A stretch of DNA of 61,604 nucleotides from Modicisalibacter sp049808615 (GCF_049808615.1 NZ_JBNCAN010000027.1:1-61604); one strand, 5' to 3'; shown: positions 1 through 8,836, counted from the first letter of the stretch. Notes: generated by a model not told the origin, from the sequence alone. A program made the numbers and translations.

Positions 1-119
1 GAAGTGCGCCCTGAAGCCAGGAAATTGATCAAGAAATAGCCAATCTCAACCCCGATCGCCATCATCCCCACCGAGCCTGGAATCTGGGAGCGTCTGGCCG
101 GCCCGGTGCAATATCCGGG
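1..119 (-). CDS. Possible fragment of a membrane protein, running off the left edge
   Basis: Read on the minus strand, an open frame gives a stretch containing SVGMMAIGVEIGYFLINFLA, which looks like a hydrophobic membrane segment, and continues past the left edge. No start is visible. The frame stays open into the adjacent inverted-repeat element, so this may be a gene whose 5' part was displaced by that element. I do not recognise the family. The call rests only on hydrophobicity and an open frame over a short distance. Confidence 0.25.
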
Positions 120-121
120 TG

Positions 122-385
122 AGAGGGTGTTTACAAAATGCCTGCACTCGGCAATACAGCGTTGAAATTGACCTCAAAATGCTCATTTACCCACGTAAAC
201 TGCGCTTTTGGACTCGCAACATCCATGTTGCTCGCTCTTTGAGCAGCAGAGCTGTCCAAATCGGCAGTCCTGCCGATTTGTCGTTCAATTTCGCTCTGTG
301 ACCTACATGGATGTAGGAAATGCGTTAGCCCGCCTGGAGCGGGCTTCGCGCTTGCCTTCGTTCGCCTGTTTTGTAAACACCCTCT
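122..385. mobile_element. 264-bp non-coding element with 17-bp terminal inverted repeats (MITE-like)
   Basis: The ends are a perfect 17-bp inverted repeat, AGAGGGTGTTTACAAAA (122-138) against its complement at 369-385. Inside are four perfect short hairpins: 216-231 (GCAACAT/ATGTTGC), 258-279 (AAATCGGCA/TGCCGATTT), 302-317 (CCTACAT/ATGTAGG) and 327-345 (AGCCCGC/GCGGGCT). No convincing gene lies within; the one small open frame does not look coding. It ends 16 bp from the lpxH stop codon. The structure fits a non-autonomous miniature element or an interspersed structured repeat. No second copy was noticed in the window. Confidence 0.7.
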
Positions 386-401
386 GATCGGACACTGCGG
401 G

Positions 402-1139
402 CTACTCGAAGGAGAAGCTTCTCAGCCTCGGTGCCTGTCCGTCATCGATACGGATATCCCAACCCTGATCCGCTCGCCAATCACCGAGCACGAAGCGTTG
501 TGCCGCTTCGCCATCGACCTCTAGTTCGTGCACGTCGGGGCGGTGAGTGTGCCCATGAATGAGAATGCGCACCTGGTGCTCCTGCATGGTCTTGACGACC
601 TCCTCCGGGGTCACATCCATGATGTCCTGAGCCTTGTTGGAATTGGCCTCGCCGGATTGACTGCGTAGATTGCGCGCCAGTTCGAGACGCTCCTGCACCG
701 GGAGTGCCAGAATTTGGCGCTGCCACTCGGGATCACGGGTCATGGCGCGAAATTTCATGTACTCCTCATCCCGGGTGCACAGGCTGTCACCGTGCATCAA
801 CAACATGCGCTCGCCATCCAACTCCAGCAAGTAAGGGTCGGGCAGAATGGTGGCTCCGGAGGCTTGGGCAAACCCTTCGCCGACCAGAAAGTCACGGTTG
901 CCGTGCATGAAGTACAGCCGTGTGCCGTCGTCGCTGAGCTGCTTGAGCGCCTTGATGATGGGCGCCTCGAATTCGCCTTGTACCTGGTAGTCGTCACCGA
1001 CCCAGGCCTCGAAGAAATCGCCCAGTATATAGAGCGCATCGGCTTCCCGCGCCTGACGCTGAAGATAGCCGAGGAAGCCCGCGGCAATATCGGGCACTCC
1101 AGCATGCAGGTGTAGATCGGAAATCAGCAGTACGGTCAT
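402..1139 (-). CDS. lpxH: UDP-2,3-diacylglucosamine diphosphatase LpxH
   Basis: This 245-residue protein hydrolyses UDP-2,3-diacylglucosamine to lipid X in lipid A synthesis, as a peripheral inner-membrane metalloenzyme. The calcineurin-like metallophosphoesterase motifs appear in order: DLHL near residue 8, GDFFEAW near 41, GNRDF near 81, LMHGD near 114 and GHTH near 196. The length matches the family (about 240). The ATG at 1139 lies 11 bp after the ppiB stop, so lpxH is probably cotranscribed behind ppiB, an order common in gammaproteobacteria. Confidence 0.96.
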   Translation of the reverse strand: MTVLLISDLHLHAGVPDIAAGFLGYLQRQAREADALYILGDFFEAWVGDDYQVQGEFEAPIIKALKQLSDDGTRLYFMHGNRDFLVGEGFAQASGATILPDPYLLELDGERMLLMHGDSLCTRDEEYMKFRAMTRDPEWQRQILALPVQERLELARNLRSQSGEANSNKAQDIMDVTPEEVVKTMQEHQVRILIHGHTHRPDVHELEVDGEAAQRFVLGDWRADQGWDIRIDDGQAPRLRSFSFE

Positions 1140-1150
1140 AAATAGCGATC

Positions 1151-1645
1151 TTATTCGATGATTTCGGCGCGCTGCAGGACGACGTCTTCGGTGGGGACAT
1201 CGGCATGCATGCCGCGACGCGCGGTGGGCAAGGCCTTGATCTTCTCGACGACATCCATGCCCTCGACCACTTTACCGAACACGCAATACCCCCAGCCCTG
1301 CAGGTTCTTGCCACGATGATCGAGAAATTCGTTGTCGGCAACATTGATGAAGAACTGTGCAGTTGCCGAATGCGGGTCCTGGGTGCGCGCCATGGCGACG
1401 GTACCCGTGCTGTTTTTCAGGCCGTTGTCCGCTTCGTTGTCGATCGGATCACGGGTAGGCTTTTGTTCGAAGTTGGTATCGAAACCACCGCCCTGCACCA
1501 TGAAACCGTCGATGACGCGATGGAAGAGCGTGTTGTCGTAATGGCCGTCACGCACGTACTGTTCGAAATTGGCCGCAGTCTTCGGGGCGTTGGCGTGATC
1601 CAGTTCGAGATGAATGTCACCGTAATTGGTGTGCAGGACGATCAT
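1151..1645 (-). CDS. ppiB: Peptidyl-prolyl cis-trans isomerase B (cyclophilin)
   Basis: This is a cytoplasmic cyclophilin-type prolyl isomerase of 164 residues, the same length as E. coli PpiB. Catalytic and core motifs include FHRVIDGFMVQGGG, ATAQFFINV and GWGYCVFGKVVEGMDVV. The ATG at 1645 was chosen over an in-frame TTG six codons upstream because the protein then begins MIVLHTNYGDI, matching the family N-terminus. It has no signal peptide. lpxH follows 11 bp downstream, and glnS is divergent on the other side. Confidence 0.95.
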   Translation of the reverse strand: MIVLHTNYGDIHLELDHANAPKTAANFEQYVRDGHYDNTLFHRVIDGFMVQGGGFDTNFEQKPTRDPIDNEADNGLKNSTGTVAMARTQDPHSATAQFFINVADNEFLDHRGKNLQGWGYCVFGKVVEGMDVVEKIKALPTARRGMHADVPTEDVVLQRAEIIE

Positions 1646-1678
1646 GAAAAGTTTCCCAAGCAATCTGAATGGTGCGCC

Positions 1679-1709
1679 TTGGCGAAGCGCGCAAGCGTCG
1701 CGCTATAAT
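1679..1709 (+). promoter_or_regulatory. Candidate promoter of glnS-cysS
   Basis: A perfect TATAAT at 1704-1709 is preceded by TTGGCG at 1679-1684 with a 19-bp spacer, which is slightly long. It lies about 80 bp upstream of the glnS ATG in the divergent ppiB-glnS intergenic region. The -10 is convincing and the -35 is weak. Confidence 0.45.
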
Positions 1710-1789
1710 AGCGGTTTTGAATCGATGCGCGAAGGAAACACCCGCCATCGTTTTGCCATTCGCGATTCACAGAGGTTCATCGATCCCCC

Positions 1790-3469
1790 ATGAGCACCGA
1801 GAGCACCAGTGCCCCGAACTTCATCCGTAACCAGATTCTCGAGGAGATCGAGGCGGGTACCGTCGAGACGATCGTTACGCGATTTCCCCCAGAACCCAAC
1901 GGTTTTCTGCATATTGGCCATGCCAAGTCGATCTGTCTGAATTTCGGCCTCGCCGAGCAGTTCGGTGGCGACTGCCATCTGCGCTTCGACGATACCAACC
2001 CTGCCAAGGAGGAGCAGGTCTACATCGATGCCATCAAGGCGGATGTGGAGTGGTTAGGCTTTCACTGGGCGGGCAAGGTGCGCTTCGCCTCGGATTATTT
2101 CGACCAGCTCTACGCCTGGGCGCAGCATTTGGTGCACGAAGACAAGGCCTATGTGGACGATCTTTCCGCCGATGAGATCCGCGAATATCGTGGCACCTTG
2201 ACCGAACCGGGCCGGCCGAGTCCCTATCGCGAGCGCAGCGTGGAAGAGAACCTGGATCTGCTCGAGCGCATGCGCAAGGGCGAGTTCGCCGAGGGCGAGA
2301 AGGTGCTGCGGGCGAAGATCGACATGGCGTCACCCAACATCAACCTGCGCGATCCCACTCTCTATCGTATTCGTCACGCCAGCCACCACCAGACTGGCGA
2401 CAAGTGGAAGATCTATCCATCTTACGATTTCACTCATGGCCAATCGGATGCCATCGAGGGGGTGACTCACTCCATCTGCACATTGGAGTTCGAGGATCAT
2501 CGACCGCTCTATGACTGGTTCCTGGCCAATCTGCCGGTGCCGGCCAAGCCGCGCCAGATCGAGTTCGCCCGGCTGAATCTCGACTATACCGTGACCTCCA
2601 AGCGCAAACTCAAGCTGCTGGTGGATCAGGGTATCGTCGATGGCTGGGACGATCCGCGCATGCCGACCATTTCCGGCATGCGGCGGCGAGGCTACACGCC
2701 GGGATCGATTCGCAAGTTCTGCGACATGATCGGGGTCACTCGGGCGGATGGTGGCATGGTCGAGATCGCCATGCTCTATCACGCCATTCGTTCCGATCTC
2801 GAGGACAACGCGCCGCGGGCTATGTGCGTGCTGAATCCGCTCAAGGTGGTATTGACCAATGTGCCGGAGGATCACGAGGAGGTCTTCGAGGTGCCCGGTC
2901 ATCCCGCGCGGGAGGACATGGGGCTGCGCAGGCTGCCCTTTACCCGGGAGATATGGATCGATGGAGAGGATTTTCTGGAGGAGCCGCCGAAGAAGTTCTT
3001 CCGCCTGGCGCCGGACAAGGAGGTGCGTCTGCGCAACGGCTATGTGATTCGTTGTGACGAAGTGATCAAGGGGGCGACTGGCGAGATCGAAGAGCTACGC
3101 TGCAGCGTGGATTTCGACACCCTGGGCAAGAACCCGGAAGGGCGCAAGGTCAAGGGGGTGATCCATTGGGTCAGTGCGGATCATGCGGTGCCCGTCGAGG
3201 TGCGTCTCTATGACAATCTGTTCCAGGTCGAGGCGCCGGACAAGGATCGCGATGTCGACTTTCTCGAGCATCTCAGCGACAACTCCCTGACAGTGGTGCA
3301 GGCCTATGGCGAACCAGGCCTTGCCGACGTGGAGCCTGAAACGCGTTTTCAATTCGAGCGGGTGGGGTATTTCTGTGCCGATCGGCATGCCGCCGCCGAA
3401 GGGCGATGCGTCTTCAATCGCACCGTGGGTCTCAAGGATACCTGGGCCAAGATTCAGAAGAAGGGCTAA
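1790..3469 (+). CDS. glnS: Glutaminyl-tRNA synthetase
   Basis: This class I aminoacyl-tRNA synthetase charges tRNA-Gln with glutamine. It has 559 residues, close to E. coli GlnS (554). The HIGH signature is in PPEPNGFLHIGHAKSI near residues 34-49, the KMSKS-type loop is VTSKRKL near residue 268, and a C-terminal beta-barrel anticodon-binding region follows. The ATG is at 1790. cysS starts 7 bp after the stop, so the two synthetase genes probably form one operon. Confidence 0.97.
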   Translation: MSTESTSAPNFIRNQILEEIEAGTVETIVTRFPPEPNGFLHIGHAKSICLNFGLAEQFGGDCHLRFDDTNPAKEEQVYIDAIKADVEWLGFHWAGKVRFASDYFDQLYAWAQHLVHEDKAYVDDLSADEIREYRGTLTEPGRPSPYRERSVEENLDLLERMRKGEFAEGEKVLRAKIDMASPNINLRDPTLYRIRHASHHQTGDKWKIYPSYDFTHGQSDAIEGVTHSICTLEFEDHRPLYDWFLANLPVPAKPRQIEFARLNLDYTVTSKRKLKLLVDQGIVDGWDDPRMPTISGMRRRGYTPGSIRKFCDMIGVTRADGGMVEIAMLYHAIRSDLEDNAPRAMCVLNPLKVVLTNVPEDHEEVFEVPGHPAREDMGLRRLPFTREIWIDGEDFLEEPPKKFFRLAPDKEVRLRNGYVIRCDEVIKGATGEIEELRCSVDFDTLGKNPEGRKVKGVIHWVSADHAVPVEVRLYDNLFQVEAPDKDRDVDFLEHLSDNSLTVVQAYGEPGLADVEPETRFQFERVGYFCADRHAAAEGRCVFNRTVGLKDTWAKIQKKG

Positions 3470-3476
3470 GCGTCAT

Positions 3477-4859
3477 ATGCAGATCTATAACACCCTGACC
3501 CGGCGCAAGGAGCCTTTCGTACCCATCGAGCCGGGCAAGATACGCATGTATGTGTGCGGCATCACCGTCTACGACTACTGCCATATCGGCCATGCGCGGG
3601 TCATGGTGGCCTTCGATGTGATTACACGCTATTTGCGCAGCCGAGGATTCGAGGTCAACTATGTGCGCAATATCACCGATATCGACGACAAGATATTGAA
3701 ACGGGCTGAGGAGAACGGCGAGAGTATCGACAGTCTGACGGAGCGTATGATCGAGGCCATGCATGAAGACGAGGATCGCCTCGGTGTGCTGCGCCCGGAT
3801 CATGAGCCGCGGGCGACGGCACACATCGATGAAATCCTGGCGATGATCGAGCGCCTGATCGACAAGGATTTCGCCTATTCTGCGGATAACGGCGACGTCT
3901 ACTATCGGGTGCGCCGCTTCGAGGGCTACGGCAAGCTCAACAACCGGGACCCGGACGAAATGCGTGCCGGTGCTAGAGTCGAGGTGGACGAGTACAAGGA
4001 AGATCCGCTGGATTTCGTGCTGTGGAAGGCCGCCAAACCCGGGGAAGCCAGTTGGTCGTCGCCCTGGGGAGACGGGCGCCCAGGGTGGCATATCGAGTGC
4101 TCGGCGATGTCGACCCGCTGTCTCGGCGATACCTTTGACATTCATGGTGGCGGGCCGGATCTGACCTTTCCGCACCATGAGAACGAGATCGCCCAGAGCG
4201 AGGCGGCCACCGGCAAGCCCTACGTCAATACCTGGATGCATGCCGGAGCGGTGCGGGTCGATCAGCAGAAGATGTCCAAGTCCCTGGGTAATTTCTTCAC
4301 CATTCGGGAAGTGCTCGAGGTGCACGACCCGGAGGTGGTGCGCTATCTGCTGCTGGCGAGCCACTACCGCAGCCCGATCAACTATGCCCCGGATGCCTTG
4401 GTCGAGGCGCGCAAGTCCCTGGAGCGTTTCTACAATGCTCTTGAAGGCGTAAGTCCCGTTCAGGGAGAGGTGGCATCGCGATTTGCGGACCGCTTCACCG
4501 TCGCCATGGACGACGATTTCAATACGCCGGAAGCGTTGGCGGCGCTGTTCGAACTGGCCCGGGAATTGAATCGGGCCAAGAAGGAAGCGCCGGATCAAGC
4601 ACCGGCATTGGCGTTTGAACTCCTGCGTTTGGGGGCGGTCCTGGGGTTGTTCTCCCAGGAACCCGCGACGTTCCTCAAGCTAGGGGCTCAGACGTTATCG
4701 ATTTCCGAGGCGGAGATCGACGCCAGTATCCAGGCGCGAGCCAATGCCAAAAAGGCCCGGGATTTCAAAGAGGCCGATCGCATACGCGATGAGCTGGCGG
4801 CCCTGGGCATCGTGCTCAAGGATTCCCGGGAGGGTACGACCTGGGTGTTCGAGCAATAG
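3477..4859 (+). CDS. cysS: Cysteinyl-tRNA synthetase
   Basis: This class I synthetase charges tRNA-Cys. It has 460 residues (E. coli 461). It shows the N-terminal Cys zinc ligand (MYVCGITVYD), the HIGH motif (YCHIGHARV), the zinc/active-site segment HIECSAMS and FPHHENEIAQSEA, and the KMSKS loop (KMSKSLGNFF). The open frame extends upstream inside glnS, but the ATG at 3477 gives the family start MQIYNTL and sits 7 bp after the glnS stop. Translation coupling with glnS is likely. Confidence 0.97.
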   Translation: MQIYNTLTRRKEPFVPIEPGKIRMYVCGITVYDYCHIGHARVMVAFDVITRYLRSRGFEVNYVRNITDIDDKILKRAEENGESIDSLTERMIEAMHEDEDRLGVLRPDHEPRATAHIDEILAMIERLIDKDFAYSADNGDVYYRVRRFEGYGKLNNRDPDEMRAGARVEVDEYKEDPLDFVLWKAAKPGEASWSSPWGDGRPGWHIECSAMSTRCLGDTFDIHGGGPDLTFPHHENEIAQSEAATGKPYVNTWMHAGAVRVDQQKMSKSLGNFFTIREVLEVHDPEVVRYLLLASHYRSPINYAPDALVEARKSLERFYNALEGVSPVQGEVASRFADRFTVAMDDDFNTPEALAALFELARELNRAKKEAPDQAPALAFELLRLGAVLGLFSQEPATFLKLGAQTLSISEAEIDASIQARANAKKARDFKEADRIRDELAALGIVLKDSREGTTWVFEQ

Positions 4860-4872
4860 ACCGGGAGGCTGG

Positions 4873-5736
4873 CTATTGGTCCATGCCGTCGTGCAATTCG
4901 GCGGCGAATAGTGTGTTTTCCAGTAGCGAGGCTACCGTCATGGGACCGACCCCGCCCGGCACCGGCGTGATATGGCTGGCCCGGGCGGCGGCAGGCTCGA
5001 ATTCGATATCACCAATCAAATGGCCATTTTCCTGACGGTTGATGCCTACATCGATGACGATCGCACCTTCCTTCACCCATTCGCCCTTGATCAGCCCGGG
5101 GTTGCCCACTGCCGCTACCAAGAGATCGGCGCGCCGGACGTGCTCTTCCAGGTCATGAGTGAAGCGGTGACAAACCGTGGTGGTGCAGCCAGCGAGCATT
5201 AATTCCAGGGCCATGGGGCGACCGACGATATTCGAGGCGCCCACCACCGTCGCGTTCAAACCGCGTACCTTGAGGCCGCTTTCCTGCAATAGCGTCATGA
5301 CGCCCTTTGGCGTGCAAGGCCGCAGCATGGGCAGGCGCTGCGCCAGACGACCCAGATTGTAGGGATGAAAGCCATCCACATCCTTGTCCGTGCGAATGCG
5401 CTCGAGAATCGGACGCTCATCCAGGTGTTGGGGTAACGGTAGCTGTACCAGTATGCCGTCCACTGTCGGGTCGGCATTCAGGTCATCGACGAGCGTTTCC
5501 AGCGCTTGCTGCGAGGTATTTTCGGACAATTGATGCCGAAAGGAGTGGATTCCTGCTTCCTCACAGGCGCGATGCTTGGTGCGCACGTACACTTCGGAGG
5601 CTGGATCCTCGCCTACCAGAACGACGGCGAGGCCAGGAACACGACGCCCATCCTGATGCCTTGCTTGTACCTGGCGGGCGACCTGGTGGCGTACCTTTTC
5701 GGCAATGGCCTTGCCGTCGATCAGTTGTGCGGGCAT
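4873..5736 (-). CDS. folD: Bifunctional methylenetetrahydrofolate dehydrogenase/cyclohydrolase
   Basis: FolD interconverts 5,10-methylene-, methenyl- and 10-formyl-tetrahydrofolate using NADP in the cytoplasm. The 287-residue protein carries YVRTKHRACEEAG (with the catalytic lysine), GILVQLPLP, the dinucleotide-binding segment GASNIVGRPMA and the signature TPVPGGVGPMTVASLLENT. The ATG at 5736 was preferred to the TTG just before it. It is convergent with cysS, with 13 bp between the stops, and divergent from the tRNA cluster. Confidence 0.96.
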   Translation of the reverse strand: MPAQLIDGKAIAEKVRHQVARQVQARHQDGRRVPGLAVVLVGEDPASEVYVRTKHRACEEAGIHSFRHQLSENTSQQALETLVDDLNADPTVDGILVQLPLPQHLDERPILERIRTDKDVDGFHPYNLGRLAQRLPMLRPCTPKGVMTLLQESGLKVRGLNATVVGASNIVGRPMALELMLAGCTTTVCHRFTHDLEEHVRRADLLVAAVGNPGLIKGEWVKEGAIVIDVGINRQENGHLIGDIEFEPAAARASHITPVPGGVGPMTVASLLENTLFAAELHDGMDQ

Positions 5737-5876
5737 CAAGAGTTCCTGTCGTGTAGTTCAGTCGGGCAGTTCAATAAGTCTTGCCGTAAACCTTGCCGAG
5801 GAGATAGCGAGATGCGGATTTTCGCATGCGCAGCGCTTTGCTCAAAGCCTCTTGCGGCTTTGTCTATCGAACGGAC

Positions 5877-5904
5877 TTGACCGCAAGGCAATCTAGCGTA
5901 GAAT
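5877..5904 (+). promoter_or_regulatory. Promoter of the tRNA operon
   Basis: TTGACC (5877-5882) and TAGAAT (5899-5904) are separated by 16 bp and followed by a GC-rich discriminator, as expected for a stringently controlled stable-RNA promoter. It lies about 55 bp upstream of tRNA-Pro. The rest of 5737-5876 shows no gene. Confidence 0.6.
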
Positions 5905-5958
5905 ACGCAGCGCTCGACGACGCCTCAGGGCTATCGTCTGGGCGCCGGCAATAGCCGA

Positions 5959-6035
5959 CGGGGTATAGCGCAGTCTGGTAGCGCGCCTGCTTTGGGAGCA
6001 GGATGTCGGGGGTTCGAATCCCTCTACCCCGACCA
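5959..6035 (+). tRNA. tRNA-Pro (anticodon TGG)
   Basis: A 77-nt cloverleaf with acceptor CGGGGTA pairing to TACCCCG, anticodon loop CTTTGGGAG with TGG, T-loop GGTTCGAATCC and an encoded CCA end. It closely resembles E. coli proM tRNA. It is first of four tRNAs in tandem. Confidence 0.96.
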
Positions 6036-6101
6036 ACTCATTGAGTGGCTTTAAGTATTTGTTTCGATGGGATTGCAGGCGAGTGTCTCGAGCCATACCA
6101 T

Positions 6102-6178
6102 GCGCCTATAGCTCAATCGGATAGAGCAACGGCCTTCTAAGCCGTAGGTTGCAGGTTCGAGTCCTGCTGGGCGCGCCA
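6102..6178 (+). tRNA. tRNA-Arg (anticodon TCT)
   Basis: A 77-nt cloverleaf with acceptor GCGCCTA, anticodon loop CCTTCTAAG (TCT, reading AGA/AGG codons), T-loop GGTTCGAGTCC and an encoded CCA. It is similar to the E. coli argU species. It lies 66 bp after tRNA-Pro. Confidence 0.95.
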
Positions 6179-6242
6179 ATGTCTGGCAAGCACCAAATGA
6201 AAGACATACTAAGCGTTCCCAGTTAGTGTCGATGATCGATAT

Positions 6243-6318
6243 GGTGGATGTAGCTCAGTGGTAGAGCCCCGGATTGTGGCTCCGGTGGTCGTGGGTTCGA
6301 TCCCCATCATCCACCCCA
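6243..6318 (+). tRNA. tRNA-His (anticodon GTG), copy 1
   Basis: A 76-nt tRNA with the extra 5' G (G-1) typical of tRNA-His, anticodon GTG in GGATTGTGGCTCC, T-loop GGTTCGATCC and encoded CCA. It is identical over its whole length to the copy at 6348-6423. Confidence 0.96.
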
Positions 6319-6347
6319 TATCGTTCGACCAGCAGTACCCGTATCAT

Positions 6348-6423
6348 GGTGGATGTAGCTCAGTGGTAGAGCCCCGGATTGTGGCTCCGGTGGTCGTGGG
6401 TTCGATCCCCATCATCCACCCCA
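6348..6423 (+). tRNA. tRNA-His (anticodon GTG), copy 2
   Basis: An exact duplicate of the preceding tRNA-His gene, including G-1 and CCA, 29 bp downstream. The spacer differs from the flanks of copy 1, so this is a small tandem duplication. The interval to tig (6424-6672) holds no other gene. Confidence 0.96.
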
Positions 6424-6672
6424 ATCTATCTCGTGGGATTTTTATTTAGCTCCTTGCATCCTTCTTTTTTTGTTGAACTCCTGTATCTGATGCTGAATCG
6501 CTCTGACGCTGAGATGTCAATGAATTCAGTGATTTCCTCGCTTACTCTTGCAAGTCTGTTCACTCATCCCCATTGAAGCCATAATACCGTGCTTGCCAGC
6601 ACGCCGCGGGATTCTTAAAATCCTGCACTTTTAAATGCATTTACAAACGCCCAGCCGGTTAGAGGACCTTTC

Positions 6673-8028
6673 ATGCAAGTTTCCGTCGAGACGACTTCAC
6701 AGATCGAACGCCGCGTCACGGTTCAAATACCCGCTGCAGAGATCGATCAGGCTGTTACTGCCCGCCTCCAGGACACTGCAAAGAATGTCCGCCTGAATGG
6801 CTTTCGTCAGGGCAAGGTCCCGATGGCCGTGGTCAAGCAGCGCTATGGTCGGGACGTTCGCAATGAGGTAGTGGGCGAAATGATGCGCCAGCATTATGTC
6901 AAGGCGATTACCGAGCATAGCCTCAATCCCGCCGGCTACCCAGCCCTGGAACCGACGGTGAATGAGTCCGGCAAGGATCTGGAATTCGTGGCCACGCTGG
7001 AAATCTATCCGGAAGTCGAATTGGCCTCCATTGAAAACACCGAAATCGAGCGCCCGGTAGCCAACGTCGAAGACGCCGATGTCGATCAAATGATCGAGAC
7101 ACTGCGCAAGCAGAATGCCAGCTGGGAGCCGGTTGAGCGCGCTGCTGCGGATGGGGATCAGGTCAAGATCGACTTCAAGGGCTATCTGGGCGACGAGCCC
7201 TTCGAGGGCGGTGAAGCCGAAGGCCATGAACTGGTGTTGGGCTCAAACAGTTTCATTCCCGGTTTCGAAGAGCAACTGGTAGGCGCCAAGCCCGGTGATG
7301 ATCTCGAGATCAAGGTCACGTTCCCCGAGGATTATCAGGCCGAGCATCTGGCCGGTCAGGAAGCCACTTTCCAGGTCAAGGTACATCAGGTCAGTGCCCA
7401 GCAACTGCCGGAAATCGATGATGAATTCATCAAGCAGTTCGGTGTCGAAGATGGTGACAAGGAGCAGTTTCGTGCCGAGGTGCGCAAGAACATGGAGCGC
7501 GAGGTCAAGCAGGCCATTGATAATCGCGTCAAGCAGCAAGCGCTCGAAGCGCTCAAGGATGTCAACGACATCCCGGTGCCTGCCTCGCTGATAGAGCAGG
7601 AAACCGAGGGGCTCAAGCGTCAGGCGGCGCAGCAGTTTGGCCTGGGAGACGATTTCGATGTCTCTCAGTTACCTGATGAGCTGTTTGCCGATCAAGCCAA
7701 GAGTCGGGTACAGATCGGTCTATTGTTGGCGGAAGTGATCAAGGTTCATGAGCTGGATGCCAGTGACGACGAGATCAAGGCCAAGGTCGAAGAGTTGGCC
7801 CAGCAGTATCAGCAGCCTGAGCAGGTGATCGAGTATTACCTCAAGGACGAGCAGATGAAGAACCAAGTCAAGTCTGCGGTGCTCGAAGAGAAGGCGGTTG
7901 ACAAGCTGTTGGAGCAGGCCCAGGTTAAGGACGTCGAGATGTCCTATGAGCAGGCACTGAAGGCGGCTCAGAAAGGCGACAAGGAAGACGATGATGAGGC
8001 GGATGAGAGCGCCTCAGCACAGGATTGA
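6673..8028 (+). CDS. tig: Trigger factor (ribosome-associated chaperone)
   Basis: Trigger factor binds near the ribosomal exit tunnel and folds nascent chains. The 451-residue protein has the N-terminal ribosome-binding signature GFRQGKVPMAVV near residue 43, and an FKBP-type PPIase domain at about 155-240 (GDQVKIDFKGYLGDEPFEGG, IPGFEEQLVG). A helical C-terminal chaperone domain follows and ends in an acidic tail rich in D/E, somewhat longer than the E. coli protein (432). It is the first gene of the conserved tig-clpP-clpX-lon order. Confidence 0.97.
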   Translation: MQVSVETTSQIERRVTVQIPAAEIDQAVTARLQDTAKNVRLNGFRQGKVPMAVVKQRYGRDVRNEVVGEMMRQHYVKAITEHSLNPAGYPALEPTVNESGKDLEFVATLEIYPEVELASIENTEIERPVANVEDADVDQMIETLRKQNASWEPVERAAADGDQVKIDFKGYLGDEPFEGGEAEGHELVLGSNSFIPGFEEQLVGAKPGDDLEIKVTFPEDYQAEHLAGQEATFQVKVHQVSAQQLPEIDDEFIKQFGVEDGDKEQFRAEVRKNMEREVKQAIDNRVKQQALEALKDVNDIPVPASLIEQETEGLKRQAAQQFGLGDDFDVSQLPDELFADQAKSRVQIGLLLAEVIKVHELDASDDEIKAKVEELAQQYQQPEQVIEYYLKDEQMKNQVKSAVLEEKAVDKLLEQAQVKDVEMSYEQALKAAQKGDKEDDDEADESASAQD

Positions 8029-8055
8029 AAGCTGGGCTAGATACAACGCAGGACC

Positions 8056-8075
8056 GACCCGGCTAAGGCCGGGTC
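8056..8075 (+). other. Hairpin between tig and clpP
   Basis: GACCCGGC and GCCGGGTC form a perfect 8-bp stem with a TAAG loop. No T-run follows, so it is not a typical intrinsic terminator. It may stabilise or process the tig transcript ahead of clpP. Confidence 0.55.
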
Positions 8076-8146
8076 GCTAGTCAATGGCGCTCGTAGAGCG
8101 CAAAATAGACATGATTTTCAAATCATCGGATCAGGGTGGTCACGCA

Positions 8147-8767
8147 ATGGGCAACGAGTACGATATTCAGAACGCTGGCGGTCTGGTACCGATGGTCGTC
8201 GAGCAGAATGCACGCGGTGAGCGGGCCTACGACATCTACTCACGGCTGCTCAAAGAGCGGGTCATCTTCCTTGTCGGTCAGGTGGAAGATTACATGGCCA
8301 ACCTGGTGGTGGCGCAGCTGCTGTTTCTCGAGTCGGAAAACCCGGATAAGGACATTCATCTGTACATCAATTCGCCAGGCGGCTCGGTAACCGCCGGTAT
8401 GTCGATCTACGACACCATGCAATTCGTCAAACCCGACGTCTCGACGGTATGTATCGGTCAAGCCGCGAGTATGGGAGCGTTATTGCTGGCGGGTGGCGCC
8501 AAGGACAAGCGTTTCTGTCTGCCGCATTCACGGATGATGATCCATCAGCCACTGGGCGGTTTCCAGGGGCAGGCATCGGATATCGAGATTCACACCAAGG
8601 AAATTCTCAACATCCGTCATAAACTAAACAAGATTTTGGCCGATCATACAGGTCAGGACATCGATACTATCGCCCGCGACACCGACCGTGACAATTTCAT
8701 GGATGGTAAGCAAGCGACGGAATATGGCCTCATCGACGCTGTGCTGGATAAGCGTCCTGTATCCTGA
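8147..8767 (+). CDS. clpP: ATP-dependent Clp protease proteolytic subunit
   Basis: This is the serine peptidase of the ClpXP and ClpAP complexes, forming a tetradecameric chamber. The catalytic triad is visible: Ser in GQAASMGALLLAGG, His in MMIHQPLGG and Asp in RDTDRDNFM. The ATG at 8147 (206 residues) follows an AGGGTGG sequence and gives a usual-length N-terminal propeptide. In-frame ATGs at 8084 and 8111 would add up to 21 unusual residues. clpX follows 69 bp downstream. Confidence 0.95.
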   Translation: MGNEYDIQNAGGLVPMVVEQNARGERAYDIYSRLLKERVIFLVGQVEDYMANLVVAQLLFLESENPDKDIHLYINSPGGSVTAGMSIYDTMQFVKPDVSTVCIGQAASMGALLLAGGAKDKRFCLPHSRMMIHQPLGGFQGQASDIEIHTKEILNIRHKLNKILADHTGQDIDTIARDTDRDNFMDGKQATEYGLIDAVLDKRPVS

Positions 8768-8797
8768 TGATGTAAATCATATTTTCCTGCATATTCT

Positions 8798-8817
8798 GGC
8801 GGTCGACTTGGACCGCC
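8798..8817 (+). other. Hairpin between clpP and clpX
   Basis: GGCGGTC and GACCGCC form a perfect 7-bp stem with a 6-nt loop in the clpP-clpX spacer. There is no T-run. It is probably a transcript processing or stability element. Confidence 0.45.
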
Positions 8818-8836
8818 TCAGCCAAGAGGTACGCTA

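Noticed and set aside
258..279. The hairpin as an intrinsic terminator
   Set aside because: It is followed by GTCG rather than a T-run and is one of several hairpins within the inverted-repeat element.
3432..4598. A 388-codon minus-strand frame opposite cysS
   Set aside because: CysS is intact on the plus strand with all motifs; the reverse frame is a low-information shadow.
6424..6672. A further tRNA-Leu, as in the E. coli argX-hisR-leuT-proM set
   Set aside because: No cloverleaf or T-loop consensus is present between tRNA-His and tig.
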